A stretch of DNA of 58,852 nt from Anaerolineaceae bacterium (GTDB taxonomy: Bacteria; Chloroflexota; Anaerolineae; Aggregatilineales; Phototrophicaceae): contig REDR01000060.1 in assembly GCA_007693385.1 (NCBI GenBank), positions 1-58,852 on the forward strand. Reading direction: 5' to 3'. This document shows, in pieces, positions 17,143-25,723 of this stretch. Position 1 is the stretch's first letter; every line of letters begins with the position of its first letter. Below the pieces are notes generated by a model. The model worked only from the letters and a program-made list of their open reading frames with translations. It was not told the DNA's origin and made no database searches. The position numbers and the translations under genes are program-made.

Positions 17143-17772
17143 ATGTCCCGTCGTTTTATTTTGTTATCAGCTTTATTGTTCGCTTTCATGTTCTTGATCG
17201 TCCCCGCGCCCGCGCTGGCGCAGGTGGAAAACTTCAACTTTGACGATCTGCTGGCTTCGCTTGGCCCGCGTGATGGTCGCGCTTTGATCTATGATGTTCT
17301 GCTGTACATGATTTTCTTCATCGCGTTCATCAACCAGTTCTTGATACCGGATAAGCAATTGCCCATCACCGTGTTGAATTTTATCGTGATGGGTCTGGCG
17401 CTGACGCTTAAATTGCTGGTCGAAGTGCCGACGGTGGTCAATGATTTCACCTGCAACTTTCAGCCAGCCAACGCGGTCTTCATCCCGAATGATTATGCGG
17501 TGTTCTTCATGAATATCGGGATGTTCCTCGCGCCTCTGCTGATGGCCGGTGGCTTGCGCTCGGTCAAGGGTAAATCATCAAAAGCGGTTGCCCCGTCGAT
17601 CTTTCTGGCGATATTAACCGGTAGTTACATGGCGGCGTTCTGGTTCCTCGAACAGCGTCCGTGTAGCGATGTGCCGCGCTACGAAGAAAGCGGAATTGAG
17701 CTATTTTTGATCGTCGGCGTGTTCAGCTTGCATCTGATCCGGTCACGTCTACATGGCTTGTTTCGGCGTTAA
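17143..17772 (+). CDS. Exported multi-helix membrane protein of unknown function
   Basis: A 209-residue protein with a clear signal peptide (residues 1-26, ending APALA) and four later hydrophobic segments (about 47-65, 72-92, 115-135, 150-168) plus a last one near the C-terminus. Two cysteines (near residues 104 and 170) could be periplasmic. No family is recognised. AAGGAG precedes the ATG. It lies between a HAD gene and the OmpR-type regulator. Confidence 0.65.
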   Translation: MSRRFILLSALLFAFMFLIVPAPALAQVENFNFDDLLASLGPRDGRALIYDVLLYMIFFIAFINQFLIPDKQLPITVLNFIVMGLALTLKLLVEVPTVVNDFTCNFQPANAVFIPNDYAVFFMNIGMFLAPLLMAGGLRSVKGKSSKAVAPSIFLAILTGSYMAAFWFLEQRPCSDVPRYEESGIELFLIVGVFSLHLIRSRLHGLFRR

Positions 17773-17867
17773 CAGACGGCGTTAAGAAACGGCGGTAATC
17801 GCTTAACACACTTTTAGCATCATTAAGCGATAATGACGCGGAACGAGAGAAAGGCGAATGATACCGC
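17773..17867 (+). promoter_or_regulatory. Control region of the OmpR-type regulator with phased TTAA motifs
   Basis: GTTAAG (17781), CTTAAC (17802) and ATTAAG (17822) recur at spacings near two helical turns. The similar GTTAAG and CTTAAA occur upstream of the histidine kinase and amidase at 12075 and 12092. PhoP/PhoB-class regulators bind phased short repeats, so these may be sites for the regulator itself. This is an inference. Confidence 0.3.
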
Positions 17868-18557
17868 ATGGTTAAAGTTCTGGTCGTAGAAGACGAAGAG
17901 ACGTTATTACACAACATCGCCGAGAAGTTGCGCTCTGAGGGGTTTTCCGTACTCACCGCCAATGAAGGCGAAAGCGGCTTGCAGAAGATCAAAGCGGAAG
18001 TGCCCGACCTGATTATTCTGGACATCATGTTGCCCGGTCTGGATGGCTTGAGCATCTGCCGCATGGTGCGCCACGACATCAACACCACGCATATTCCGAT
18101 CATCATGTTGACCGCACGCGGCACCGAAGTCGATAAGATCGTCGGGCTGGAAAGCGGCGCGGATGATTACATCGTCAAACCGTTCGGGCTGGGCGAGTTT
18201 CTGGCGCGGGTGCGGGCGGTCTTGCGCCGCGTGGAAGGCCGTCCGGTCATCCAGCAGGATGAGCTAGTCGCTAATGATCTGCGGCTGAACCTGACCGGAC
18301 GCCGCGTGTTCAAGGGCGATCAAGAGATCAAACTGAGCAACAAAGAGTTTGATCTGCTGACCGAACTGATGCGTAACCGGAGCGCGGTGCTATCGCGTGA
18401 TCTGATATTGACCAAAGTTTGGGGCTACGATTATTTCGTCGATAAGCGCACCGTCGATGTGCATATTCGCTGGTTGCGCGAGAAAATAGAGGACGATCCC
18501 TCCAGCCCCAAACGCATCATCACGGTGCGGGGTGTGGGCTATCGTTTTGAGGGATGA
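17868..18557 (+). CDS. OmpR/PhoB-family response regulator
   Basis: A 229-residue transcription factor with a receiver domain (residues 1-120) and a winged-helix DNA-binding domain (about 130-229). Asp52 (IILDIMLPG) is the phosphoacceptor, the Thr is in MLTARG, and Lys104 is in IVKPFG. The output domain shows LSNKEFDLLTELMRN, WGYDYFVDKRTVDVHIRWLREK and VRGVGYRFEG. The cognate kinase is probably the PAS kinase at 10723-11994, which has no regulator of its own. The next gene starts inside its last codons. Confidence 0.93.
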   Translation: MVKVLVVEDEETLLHNIAEKLRSEGFSVLTANEGESGLQKIKAEVPDLIILDIMLPGLDGLSICRMVRHDINTTHIPIIMLTARGTEVDKIVGLESGADDYIVKPFGLGEFLARVRAVLRRVEGRPVIQQDELVANDLRLNLTGRRVFKGDQEIKLSNKEFDLLTELMRNRSAVLSRDLILTKVWGYDYFVDKRTVDVHIRWLREKIEDDPSSPKRIITVRGVGYRFEG

Positions 18558-20490
18558 TGTAAGCTATCCGGCGCGGGCGTCGCGCCTTGTTGATTACCTG
18601 CTGGCGCTGACTCCGGCTTTGCTGGCGATCGCGCTGTACGCTTACGCGGTGCGCTTGCCGTTCTTTCTGGACGACGCGCCGCATTTCGTCATACTCGGCC
18701 AGACCGATGGCTTGCGCCACTGGGGGAACTTCGACGCCTTCCCGTTTTATCGCCCTTTCACGCTGAATGTGTGGCTGTTGTTCGCGTCCGCCGGTTATCC
18801 GGCGTTCGCCATGCACGCGCTGAATGTGCTGTTGTGGGCGCTGATCGGCGTGCTGGTCGGCGCGATCACCCATCGCTTATCACGTTTGCGGCTGGCCGGG
18901 GTGCTGGCCGGTTGTTTCGTGGTGGCGTTCCCCTTCGCTTATCAGGCGGTGGCGATGGTGGCCGCGCTGTTTCATCTACTGCTGATGACCGGCGCGTGCC
19001 TGTGCGTGTGGGCGGCGTTGCGCTTCTACGATAGCGGGCGACGCCGCTATCTCGTGCTGTGCTGGGGCGCGGCGTTCGTCGCTATCTTCAGCCACGAAAG
19101 CGGCGTGATGCTGGTCGCTGGTCTGCCGCTCGCGCTGATCGTCGCCGGTTCTGCTAGCCGCCGCGATTGGCGCTTGATCCGCCGCGTGAGTTGGCCGGTG
19201 TGGGCGCTGGCTGTGCTGTATCTCGCGCTGTGGATCGCGTTCAGCCCCAACGAAGAAGCGCGGACGCTCTCCGCCGCGCCGTTAACCGCGCTGGCCGCGT
19301 TGTTGCAGGGCATCGCGCATCCGATGATCGCGCTGGTTCGTCCGCTATGGCCGACGGGTGATGCGCCGGTGTGGGCGGTGCTGGCGCTGTGCGCGGTCAC
19401 GGTGGGCGCTGTGCTGGCCGTCGTGCGGCTGTCGCGCCGCCGACTATTCCCCGTCGCGTTGTACGGCGTGGCGTGGTATCTGCTGGCGATTATACCGGCG
19501 GTGCTGGCCTTGCCGCCCGGCTACGTGCTGGGACAGTTGCGCCTGTCATTGTTGGCCGCCGTCGGTGCGGGCTTGCTGTGGGGCGTGCTGATCGCAGAAG
19601 TCTATGAGCGCCGTCGCTGGCTGGCGCTGGTCATGGTGGCGTTGATCGCCTATGTCAGCGTGACGTTCGTGCAGATGCGCCGCGCTGACTTTCTGGCGCT
19701 GGGGCGCTGGAATGATGGGCTGACCGCGCTGGCCTCAGCTAACGGTTGGCGCGGCGATCTCGCGCTGATTAACGCGCCGATGTATCTCGTACCGAACGCT
19801 GATGACCGCCGCTTCTTGCTCGGCAGTGAGGGCATCATCTGGACTGACCCGACGCTAGATTATGCGGGGCAAATCTGGATGAACAGCAACTTATTGCGCG
19901 ACGATGTGCGGGTGCTGGCGCTGGTCAATCCGGCGTTGATCGCGGCGCAGGGCGTCGGCTATGTGGCGCACGGCGAGCCGTTGAACGTGGACATTCTGCG
20001 TTCTGCGGATGTTGTGGTCGGCACGCGCTTTGAGGCGGATGGCGGCTTCTGGCCGTATGTGGCCGGTGGGCGGGCGCTGGATTTAGCCGAATCTGCGGGC
20101 GTGGTCTACCCTGATATTCCGGCCACGCTAGACGCCGCTTCGTGGTCGTTAGACGCCGATTCCGGCGCTGTCGCGCTCCGTACCGTGTGGCGGCTGGATG
20201 CGCCCGCGCCGGTGCGCCTGTTCGCGCATCTGCTGTGTGAGGGCGAACTGGTGGCGCAAGCTGACGGCTACGTGTTGGGCGATAGCTACCCGTTCAACGT
20301 GTGGCGGGCGGACGATCAGCCGATCCGCGACCAGCGCGTGATCGCTCTGCCGGATGGCGTGCGGGCGGATTGTCTGCGCGTGGCGGTTGGCCTATACGAC
20401 GAAAGCACCATCGAGCGCTTGACCGCGACTGTAGACGGAAGCCGTCTGCCCGATGATGCTTATTTCGTGCCGCGCTCCGCCGACGGTTGA
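18532..20490 (+). CDS. GT-C-like multi-span membrane protein, putative glycosyltransferase
   Basis: A 652-residue protein with about ten hydrophobic helices in the first 400 residues and a soluble C-terminal domain (about 420-652). An acidic pair in FFLDDAPHF sits in the first extracytoplasmic loop after helix 1, the place where GT-C glycosyltransferases keep a catalytic Asp. These enzymes move sugars from polyprenyl-phosphate donors outside the membrane. There is no stronger family signature. The start is uncertain: GTG here overlaps the regulator by 26 bp, while TTG at 18547 overlaps by 11 bp. Confidence 0.6.
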   Translation: MWAIVLRDDVSYPARASRLVDYLLALTPALLAIALYAYAVRLPFFLDDAPHFVILGQTDGLRHWGNFDAFPFYRPFTLNVWLLFASAGYPAFAMHALNVLLWALIGVLVGAITHRLSRLRLAGVLAGCFVVAFPFAYQAVAMVAALFHLLLMTGACLCVWAALRFYDSGRRRYLVLCWGAAFVAIFSHESGVMLVAGLPLALIVAGSASRRDWRLIRRVSWPVWALAVLYLALWIAFSPNEEARTLSAAPLTALAALLQGIAHPMIALVRPLWPTGDAPVWAVLALCAVTVGAVLAVVRLSRRRLFPVALYGVAWYLLAIIPAVLALPPGYVLGQLRLSLLAAVGAGLLWGVLIAEVYERRRWLALVMVALIAYVSVTFVQMRRADFLALGRWNDGLTALASANGWRGDLALINAPMYLVPNADDRRFLLGSEGIIWTDPTLDYAGQIWMNSNLLRDDVRVLALVNPALIAAQGVGYVAHGEPLNVDILRSADVVVGTRFEADGGFWPYVAGGRALDLAESAGVVYPDIPATLDAASWSLDADSGAVALRTVWRLDAPAPVRLFAHLLCEGELVAQADGYVLGDSYPFNVWRADDQPIRDQRVIALPDGVRADCLRVAVGLYDESTIERLTATVDGSRLPDDAYFVPRSADG

Positions 20491-20494
20491 GCGC

Positions 20495-21448
20495 TTAGGG
20501 CGCGTCCCACTGGCGCACGCCGCCGAGTGTCGTCGCGTTGTAGATCGCGTTACGGATGGCCTGCGCCATCGCTTCGGCGGCGAATGCGCCAATCGCGTTG
20601 ACGTTGGCCGGAATTTCGCCGGTTGCTAGCGCGAAGATCGTGTCGCCGTCGTACATGGTATGCGCCGGACGCACAGCGCGGGCGATGCCGTCCTGTGCCA
20701 TCTGCGCCACTTTGTTCACCGCTTCTTTGTTGAGGCGGGCGTTGGTGGCGATAGCGCCGATCACGGTGTTATCGCGGGTGGGCGGCGCTTCTTCGCGGGC
20801 GATGCCGCGTAGCACGTTCATCATGCCGATGAACCCGCCTTCGGGGTTGCGTGCCCCGCCGATGATCGCCCCATCTTCGCCGATGATGTCGCCTACCGAA
20901 TTGACCGCGACCAGCGCCGACACGATCAGCCCGTCGCCTAGATCAATGCTGGCCGAACCCAGCCCGCCCTTCGTCGCCAGACTGTTACCCAGCAATGGCG
21001 CGACACGGCATCCCGTCCCCGCGCCGATGTTGCCCTGTTGTACCGGCGCATCGGTGGCGCTTTGCGCGGCCTGATAGCCCATCTCAGCAGTCGGGCGGCG
21101 CGTGCCGTCGCCGATGCGTAGATCGTTGAGGATGGCGGCGGGCACGATAGGCACGACGAACTCCTCCACCGGATAGCCGATGCCGCGCTCGTCCAGATAA
21201 CGCATCACGCCGTCCGCCGTCGCCAACCCGTGAGCGCTCCCGCCGGATAGCACGATGGCGTGTACGTTCTCGACAAGGTGCATCGGGCGGAGCAGGTCAG
21301 TCTCGCGGGTGCCCGGTGCGCCGCCACGTTGATCGATCCCCGCCACTGTATTCGGCGGGCACAGGATGACGGTGCATCCGCTAATCATCTCGATGTCGGT
21401 GGCATGGCCGACGCGAATCCCTTTGATGTCGGTTAAAGTATTATTCAT
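20495..21448 (-). CDS. P1 family peptidase (DmpA/BapA-like, self-processing)
   Basis: A 317-residue member of peptidase family S58. The family opening DIKGIRVGHATD is followed by VLSGGSAHGLATADGV, GNIGAGTGCRVAP and TKGGLGSASI. The predicted autocleavage site is before Thr228 in RDNTVIGAIATNA, which would free the nucleophile as a new N-terminus. Family members act as aminopeptidases or beta-peptidases. The start is the ATG with AAAGAGG; it overlaps the end of the upstream DUF2007 gene by 8 bp, so the pair is translationally coupled. Confidence 0.88.
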   Translation of the reverse strand: MNNTLTDIKGIRVGHATDIEMISGCTVILCPPNTVAGIDQRGGAPGTRETDLLRPMHLVENVHAIVLSGGSAHGLATADGVMRYLDERGIGYPVEEFVVPIVPAAILNDLRIGDGTRRPTAEMGYQAAQSATDAPVQQGNIGAGTGCRVAPLLGNSLATKGGLGSASIDLGDGLIVSALVAVNSVGDIIGEDGAIIGGARNPEGGFIGMMNVLRGIAREEAPPTRDNTVIGAIATNARLNKEAVNKVAQMAQDGIARAVRPAHTMYDGDTIFALATGEIPANVNAIGAFAAEAMAQAIRNAIYNATTLGGVRQWDAP

Positions 21449-21746
21449 CGTCCTCTTTTTTCCAATCGTCATAATAAATAATGTTGTCGTCGTCCTCGTC
21501 GCCTTCTGGTAGCGCGTCGATGTCCGGCTCTAAGATGTCCAGCGCGACCTCGTAATCGTTGGGGTGAACCAGCACGCGCACCTCGCCCCATGTGCCGATG
21601 GTGATTCCGAACGCGCCGCGCCCCGCCATATGATCGACGAAAGCCGGAATCCCTTCGTGTTGTAGCCGCCCGACCACAATCTGCGCGTCGGTCAGGTGGG
21701 GTGTCACGTAAACGATCATCCATTCAGTTCTGTTTTGTTTATTCAT
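21441..21746 (-). CDS. DUF2007-like small regulatory protein
   Basis: A 101-residue protein. MIVYVTPHLTDAQIVVGRLQ followed by EGIPAFVDH and VRVLVHPNDYEVALDIL matches the DUF2007 (putative signal-transducing) fold. The C-terminus is strongly acidic (EGDEDDDN, KKEDDE). The start may be this ATG or a GTG two codons upstream. It overlaps the peptidase gene and is divergent from rlmN. Confidence 0.65.
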   Translation of the reverse strand: MNKQNRTEWMIVYVTPHLTDAQIVVGRLQHEGIPAFVDHMAGRGAFGITIGTWGEVRVLVHPNDYEVALDILEPDIDALPEGDEDDDNIIYYDDWKKEDDE

Positions 21747-21838
21747 GTCCACAGTTTACCGCATTCCACGATGATCGCATAGTGAGTGCGGGCGCGTTGT
21801 GCGCTACAATGGGGATGATCGTTATGATTGGGAATAAA

Positions 21839-22900
21839 ATGATGATAAATCTGTACGAAATGACGTTAGATGAATTGACCGCGCAGATCGTCGCGTGGGG
21901 CGAAAAACCGTTCCGCGCTACGCAGATATGGCAATGGATGTACGATCAGCGCGTCGCTGATTTCAACGCGATGACCAACCTGCCCGCCTCATTGCGCCAG
22001 CGATTGACCGGGACGGCGACGTTGGGGAATTTGCAGATCGTCGTGGAGCAGTCCAGCGCCGACGGCACGCGCAAGCGGCTGTATCGCCTGCCGGACGGCC
22101 AGACGATTGAAAGCGTGCTGATGCCGTATGACGATGACCGCCGGACGGCGTGCATCTCCACGCAGGCCGGTTGTGCGATGGGGTGCGTCTTTTGCGCGAC
22201 AGGGCAGATGGGCTTTGTGCGGCATTTGAGCGCGGCGGAAATCTTCGAGCAGGCGGTACGCTTCGCGGTGGAGCTAGAAGCGGCGGGCGAGCGCCTATCG
22301 AATGTGGTGCTGATGGGCATGGGCGAGCCGTTCCACAATTACGACGAGTCGCTGAAAGCTATCCGCCGCCTGATGAGTGATCTCGGCATCGGGGCGCGGC
22401 ATATCACGGTCAGCACGGTGGGCATCGTCCCGCGCATCTATCAATTCGCTGATGAGGGCTTGCAGGTGCGGCTGGCGATCAGCCTACACGCGGCAGAGGA
22501 CGAAGGGCGCGGGGCGCTGTTGCCGGTTAATAAGCGCTGGAATCTGGATGCGTTGCTGGAGGCGTGTCACTATTACGTGCAAAAGACCGGACGCCGCGTG
22601 ACATTTGAATGGGCGTTGATCGACGGGGAGACGGACACCGAGTCGGACGCGCACGCGCTCGGTAAGCTGTTGCGCGGCTTATCGTGCCATGTGAACGCGA
22701 TACCGCTTAATCCGACGGCGGGCTATGGCGGCCAGCCATCCGACCCGCAGGTTGTGGCGCGTTTTATTGAGATACTGGCCGGTTATGGCGTGCCGATGAC
22801 GGTGCGTGTGCGGCGCGGAATCGACATCGCCGCCGGATGCGGCCAGCTACAATCGGACGTGATCCGGCTGGCGGACATCCCGCAGGAGAACCCGCGCTAA
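21839..22900 (+). CDS. rlmN: 23S rRNA (adenine2503-C2)-methyltransferase RlmN
   Basis: A 353-residue radical SAM methyltransferase that methylates A2503 of 23S rRNA and A37 of some tRNAs. The cluster motif is AGCAMGCVFCATG with cysteines at 112, 116 and 119. VVLMGMGEPFHNYD and ITVSTVGIVPRI are typical, and the methyl-carrying C-terminal Cys is in GIDIAAGCGQL. The N-terminal accessory domain is present (KPFRATQIWQWMYD). The start chosen has GGGA upstream and gives the family length; the open frame extends 46 codons further up without a convincing ribosome site. It is followed by a hairpin shared with rpsT. Confidence 0.93.
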   Translation: MMINLYEMTLDELTAQIVAWGEKPFRATQIWQWMYDQRVADFNAMTNLPASLRQRLTGTATLGNLQIVVEQSSADGTRKRLYRLPDGQTIESVLMPYDDDRRTACISTQAGCAMGCVFCATGQMGFVRHLSAAEIFEQAVRFAVELEAAGERLSNVVLMGMGEPFHNYDESLKAIRRLMSDLGIGARHITVSTVGIVPRIYQFADEGLQVRLAISLHAAEDEGRGALLPVNKRWNLDALLEACHYYVQKTGRRVTFEWALIDGETDTESDAHALGKLLRGLSCHVNAIPLNPTAGYGGQPSDPQVVARFIEILAGYGVPMTVRVRRGIDIAAGCGQLQSDVIRLADIPQENPR

Positions 22901-22909
22901 AAGTCAAAA

Positions 22910-22927
22910 ACCGGCCAGAAGGCCGGT
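22910..22927. terminator. Bidirectional intrinsic terminator between rlmN and rpsT
   Basis: ACCGGCC pairs with GGCCGGT over an AGAA loop. On the minus strand it is followed by a T-run and touches the rpsT stop codon. Confidence 0.8.
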
Positions 22928-23196
22928 TATTCCGCTTGCAACTGGTTCAGATGCTTCATCAGGCGGCTTTTACGGCGGGCGGCGTTGCGCTTGTGGATGG
23001 TGCCACGGCGGGCGGCCATATCCAGATCGCGGATCGCCAGCTTGGTGGCTTCCTGTGCGCTCTCAACGTCACCGGCGGCGATCTGTGCCCGCGCCTTCTT
23101 GACGAACGTGCGAACACGGTTACGAAAATGGCGGTTATGCAGTCTGCGCTTTTCGGTCTGGCGAATGCGCTTCAACGCGGATTTATGATTAGCCAT
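22927..23196 (-). CDS. rpsT: 30S ribosomal protein S20
   Basis: An 89-residue, very basic helical protein that binds 16S rRNA in the body of the small subunit. MANHKSALKRIRQTEKRR at the N-terminus and GTIHKRNAARRKSRL near the C-terminus are diagnostic for bS20. AGAGGA precedes the ATG. It is transcribed alone from the promoter at 23238-23266 and ends in a strong terminator. Confidence 0.96.
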   Translation of the reverse strand: MANHKSALKRIRQTEKRRLHNRHFRNRVRTFVKKARAQIAAGDVESAQEATKLAIRDLDMAARRGTIHKRNAARRKSRLMKHLNQLQAE

Positions 23197-23237
23197 CGTT
23201 TCCTCTGGGATAAAATTGTCGCTTCAAACAGGCGAAT

Positions 23238-23266
23238 ATCATAGCATAATGCGCCGCGCCCGTCTA
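23238..23266 (-). promoter_or_regulatory. rpsT promoter
   Basis: On the minus strand TAGACG and TATGAT are separated by 17 bp. The -35 element lies at the very end of the upstream TPR gene. Confidence 0.5.
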
Positions 23267-24280
23267 GGCTGTCATGTTCATGATTAACAGGGCGATCATG
23301 CCGACATTGCCGATGACCAATAGCATGATAAACACCACCAGCAAAAGCGGCGTGCTGTCATCGGTGCCGGGCGGACGGGTGGGGCGGATGTCCGCCGGAA
23401 TCATGTTGAAGTAATAGTCGATGTCGCCTGCTTCGTCGTCGCTCTCGTCGCCTTCACCGAAGAACGGCTCGTCGTCATCTTGCAGGCTGTAGCCGCCGCC
23501 CGCGTCATCGTCGAAAAGCGATTCCAGTTCTTCCTCACCTTCCAGCGAGACATCATCGAGATACGCGCCGATCTCCTCACTGTCGCCGCCCGCGTCGTCA
23601 TCGCGCAGGAAATCATCCTCCGTGATGAGGTCGTCCTGCACGGTGAAGCGTTCCTCACTGTCGCCGAAGTCGTCCGCGCTGATGAAGTCGGCAGTATCCG
23701 CGAAATCATCGGAGGAAGACGCCGCTGAATCACTGAACGCCGGTTGAGATGGCGCGTCGTCGTCCGCTAGCGGGTCGAAATCATCGCCTAGCGGGTCGAA
23801 GTCGTCGGCGTCATAACCGCCGAGAATCGCATCATCAAACGCGGACTCATAGCCGGTCTGATAATCGCTATCGACGGCGTTATCGTCGGGGGCGGCGCTG
23901 AAGGGGCTGGTCTTTTCGATGCCGATGTCCAATCCGGCCATGAAATCACCCGCGCCGCCATCCGCCCCGCCCCAGTCGCTATCATCGGCGCTGGTGAAGG
24001 GGCTGGCCTGTTCTTGCTGGGATTGCTTGGCTTGCTGGGCACGCAGGCGGTCTAATCCGCGCTTGGCGTTCTGGTTGTCGGGGTTCAGCAGTAGCACGTT
24101 TTCCAGACAAACGATCTGGTCATCGACGGAATCGACGACGGCGCTCAACCACATCCACGCCTGTTCGTGCGACTCGTCAATCTCCGTCGCCTTGAGTAGC
24201 AATGTTCGCGCTTCTTCGGTGCGTCCGGAACGATACGCCCGGATCGCTTCTTTTACCATCGCATCAACGTTGGCCGGCAT
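23264..24280 (-). CDS. TPR protein with long acidic linker and C-terminal membrane anchor
   Basis: A 338-residue protein in three parts. Residues 1-90 form a tetratricopeptide-like helical domain (AIRAYRSGRTEEARTLLLKATEIDESHEQAWMW split over two helices). Residues 95-300 are a low-complexity, extremely Asp/Glu/Ser-rich linker with short repeats such as DDFDPLGDDFDPLADD. Residues 312-336 are one hydrophobic helix (LLLVVFIMLLVIGNVGMIALL) that would put the TPR in the cytoplasm as a tail-anchored protein. No enzyme motif is seen. A role in membrane-associated protein assembly is inference. Confidence 0.7.
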   Translation of the reverse strand: MPANVDAMVKEAIRAYRSGRTEEARTLLLKATEIDESHEQAWMWLSAVVDSVDDQIVCLENVLLLNPDNQNAKRGLDRLRAQQAKQSQQEQASPFTSADDSDWGGADGGAGDFMAGLDIGIEKTSPFSAAPDDNAVDSDYQTGYESAFDDAILGGYDADDFDPLGDDFDPLADDDAPSQPAFSDSAASSSDDFADTADFISADDFGDSEERFTVQDDLITEDDFLRDDDAGGDSEEIGAYLDDVSLEGEEELESLFDDDAGGGYSLQDDDEPFFGEGDESDDEAGDIDYYFNMIPADIRPTRPPGTDDSTPLLLVVFIMLLVIGNVGMIALLIMNMTA

Positions 24281-24511
24281 CTCGGCAATCCTTTTTCATG
24301 TTATCCAACCGCTTTCATCATAGCACAAGTCGCATCGTTGACAACATTCGCACCCGCGTTCATGTCACATTGAATCGTAGGCGCGTAGTGTGCGACGCTA
24401 ACCATGATATTGGATACTTGCCGACAATCTGAAATGCGCCTCCGGTCTATGCGTTCTGTTGATTTTTAGCCGGATTTCGTGTAACGTAGAATTGTAAATC
24501 TTATCAGTTTA
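24281..24511. other. Intergenic stretch upstream of the FMN riboswitch
   Basis: No gene is seen. A weak promoter candidate (TTGATT at 24459 and TAACGT at 24482, 17 bp apart) would start transcription shortly before the riboswitch. Confidence 0.35.
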
Positions 24512-24706
24512 ACCTTCGGGGCAGGGTGCAATTCCCGACCGGCGGTGATGTTCAGGCGGCCTCTGGCCGTGATGGACTAGCCCGCGACCCGTTTCAGCCC
24601 GTCGCGCTCGCGTGTGTGGGTTGAGTCGTACCGGCTTGTGGCCGGTGCGCCGGTGGATTCCGGTGCGATACCGGAGCCGACAGTTAAAGTCTGGATGGAA
24701 GAAGGT
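24512..24706 (+). promoter_or_regulatory. FMN riboswitch (RFN element)
   Basis: The conserved RFN core is present in order: CTTCGGGGCAGGGTGCAATT, CCCGACCGGCGGT, AGCCCGCGA, GATTCCGGTG, AGCCGACAGTTAAAGTCTGG and ATGGAAGAAGGT. The P1 helix is formed by ACCTTC (24512-24517) and GAAGGT (24701-24706). The P3 region is expanded. FMN binding normally shuts off riboflavin synthesis or uptake genes; here the element controls a three-gene ABC transporter. Confidence 0.95.
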
Positions 24707-24824
24707 GACAAAGCGCCGAATGCGTAACCCGCATAGAGCGCGGATTCGCGTACCGTGCGATCATGTGTCGTGCGGGTATGCGGCTCTTGGCGTGCTTATA
24801 ACGCGCTCACCGTGATTCATCCTG

Positions 24825-24854
24825 CCCCGTTCAAACCGTAGAACGGGGTTTTTT
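24825..24854 (+). terminator. Riboswitch-controlled terminator directly before the permease gene
   Basis: CCCCGTTC pairs with GAACGGGG over an eight-base loop, followed by six T residues; the ATG comes one base later. CATCCTGCCCCG (24818-24829) can alternatively pair with CGGGGCAGGGTG in the aptamer (24517-24528), giving twelve pairs with one G-U and destroying the terminator. The ACGGGG of the 3' arm is also the only ribosome site for the permease. Confidence 0.85.
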
Positions 24855-24855
24855 C

Positions 24856-25689
24856 ATGCAAGAAGTGATCGGACGTGACCGGCAATTGACGGCGGAAGAT
24901 GGCGCGGGCGTGGCGTCCGCTTTGCGCGGCGTGGCTCTGAGCGTGGCGCGGCGGTTGCTGTTCCTCGTCACACCGGCCTTGATTCTGGGCGCGTGGTACA
25001 TCGTCGCCGAAAATCAGTGGGTACAGCCCTTCCTGTTGCCGCATCCGTTCGTCGTGGCGGAGCGCTTTCAGGCGGTGGCGGCGGATGGGACGCTGTGGCG
25101 GCATACCCGCGTCACGTTGCAAGAAGTGCTGATCGGCCTGAGCATCGGCGCGGCGGTTGGCGTCTTTCTCGGCTACTGGATCGCCAAAATCTCGCTTCTG
25201 GAAACGTTGATCTCGCCGATAGTGGTGGTCTTTCAGGCGACGCCGATTGTCGCTTACGCGCCTCTGCTGGTGATCTGGTTCGGCAGTGGCATCGAGAGCA
25301 AGATCATCACCTGCGTTTTAATCGTATTCTTCCCCATTCTGCTCAATACCGTTACCGGCGTGCGCGGCGTCCCGCGTGACCTGCGCGACTTGATGCGCGT
25401 CTCCAACGCGACGCGCTGGCAGACCTTCCGCAAGCTGGAAGTGCCCGCCGCCCTGCCCGTCCTGCTGACCGGCCTCAAGACCGGCGCGACGCTGGCCGTC
25501 ATCGGCGCGGTGGTCGGGGAGTTCATCGCCGCTAATGCCGGTCTGGGATTCCTGTTGAATACCGCCCGTCAGCGCTATGATACGCCGCTGGTTTTCGTGG
25601 CCGCTATCGCCTTAGCGCTGATGGCTGGCTTGTTGTATATCGCGGTCACGTTGCTGGAGCGCCGCGTTCTGGCGCGAATTGGCCGTTAG
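24856..25689 (+). CDS. ribX: ABC transporter permease, riboflavin/thiamine-precursor type
   Basis: A 277-residue inner membrane permease of the BPD-type (SsuC/ThiX-like) family with about six helices. The EAA loop for the ATPase is at about residues 170-190 (VPRDLRDLMRVSNATRWQTF). It lies directly under an FMN riboswitch and is followed by an NMT1-like binding protein and an ATPase, the arrangement described for the RibXY flavin importer of Chloroflexus relatives. The symbol rests on this context, not on the sequence alone. The start codon follows the terminator's T-run. Confidence 0.8.
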   Translation: MQEVIGRDRQLTAEDGAGVASALRGVALSVARRLLFLVTPALILGAWYIVAENQWVQPFLLPHPFVVAERFQAVAADGTLWRHTRVTLQEVLIGLSIGAAVGVFLGYWIAKISLLETLISPIVVVFQATPIVAYAPLLVIWFGSGIESKIITCVLIVFFPILLNTVTGVRGVPRDLRDLMRVSNATRWQTFRKLEVPAALPVLLTGLKTGATLAVIGAVVGEFIAANAGLGFLLNTARQRYDTPLVFVAAIALALMAGLLYIAVTLLERRVLARIGR

Positions 25690-25723
25690 CTTTTACCATC
25701 CGACTTTGAGGAGATTTTATCGT

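Noticed and set aside
23750-23820. Short tandem DNA repeat within the acidic linker of the TPR gene
   Set aside because: It encodes the repeated FDPL units of the linker and is explained by protein low complexity, not by a separate element.
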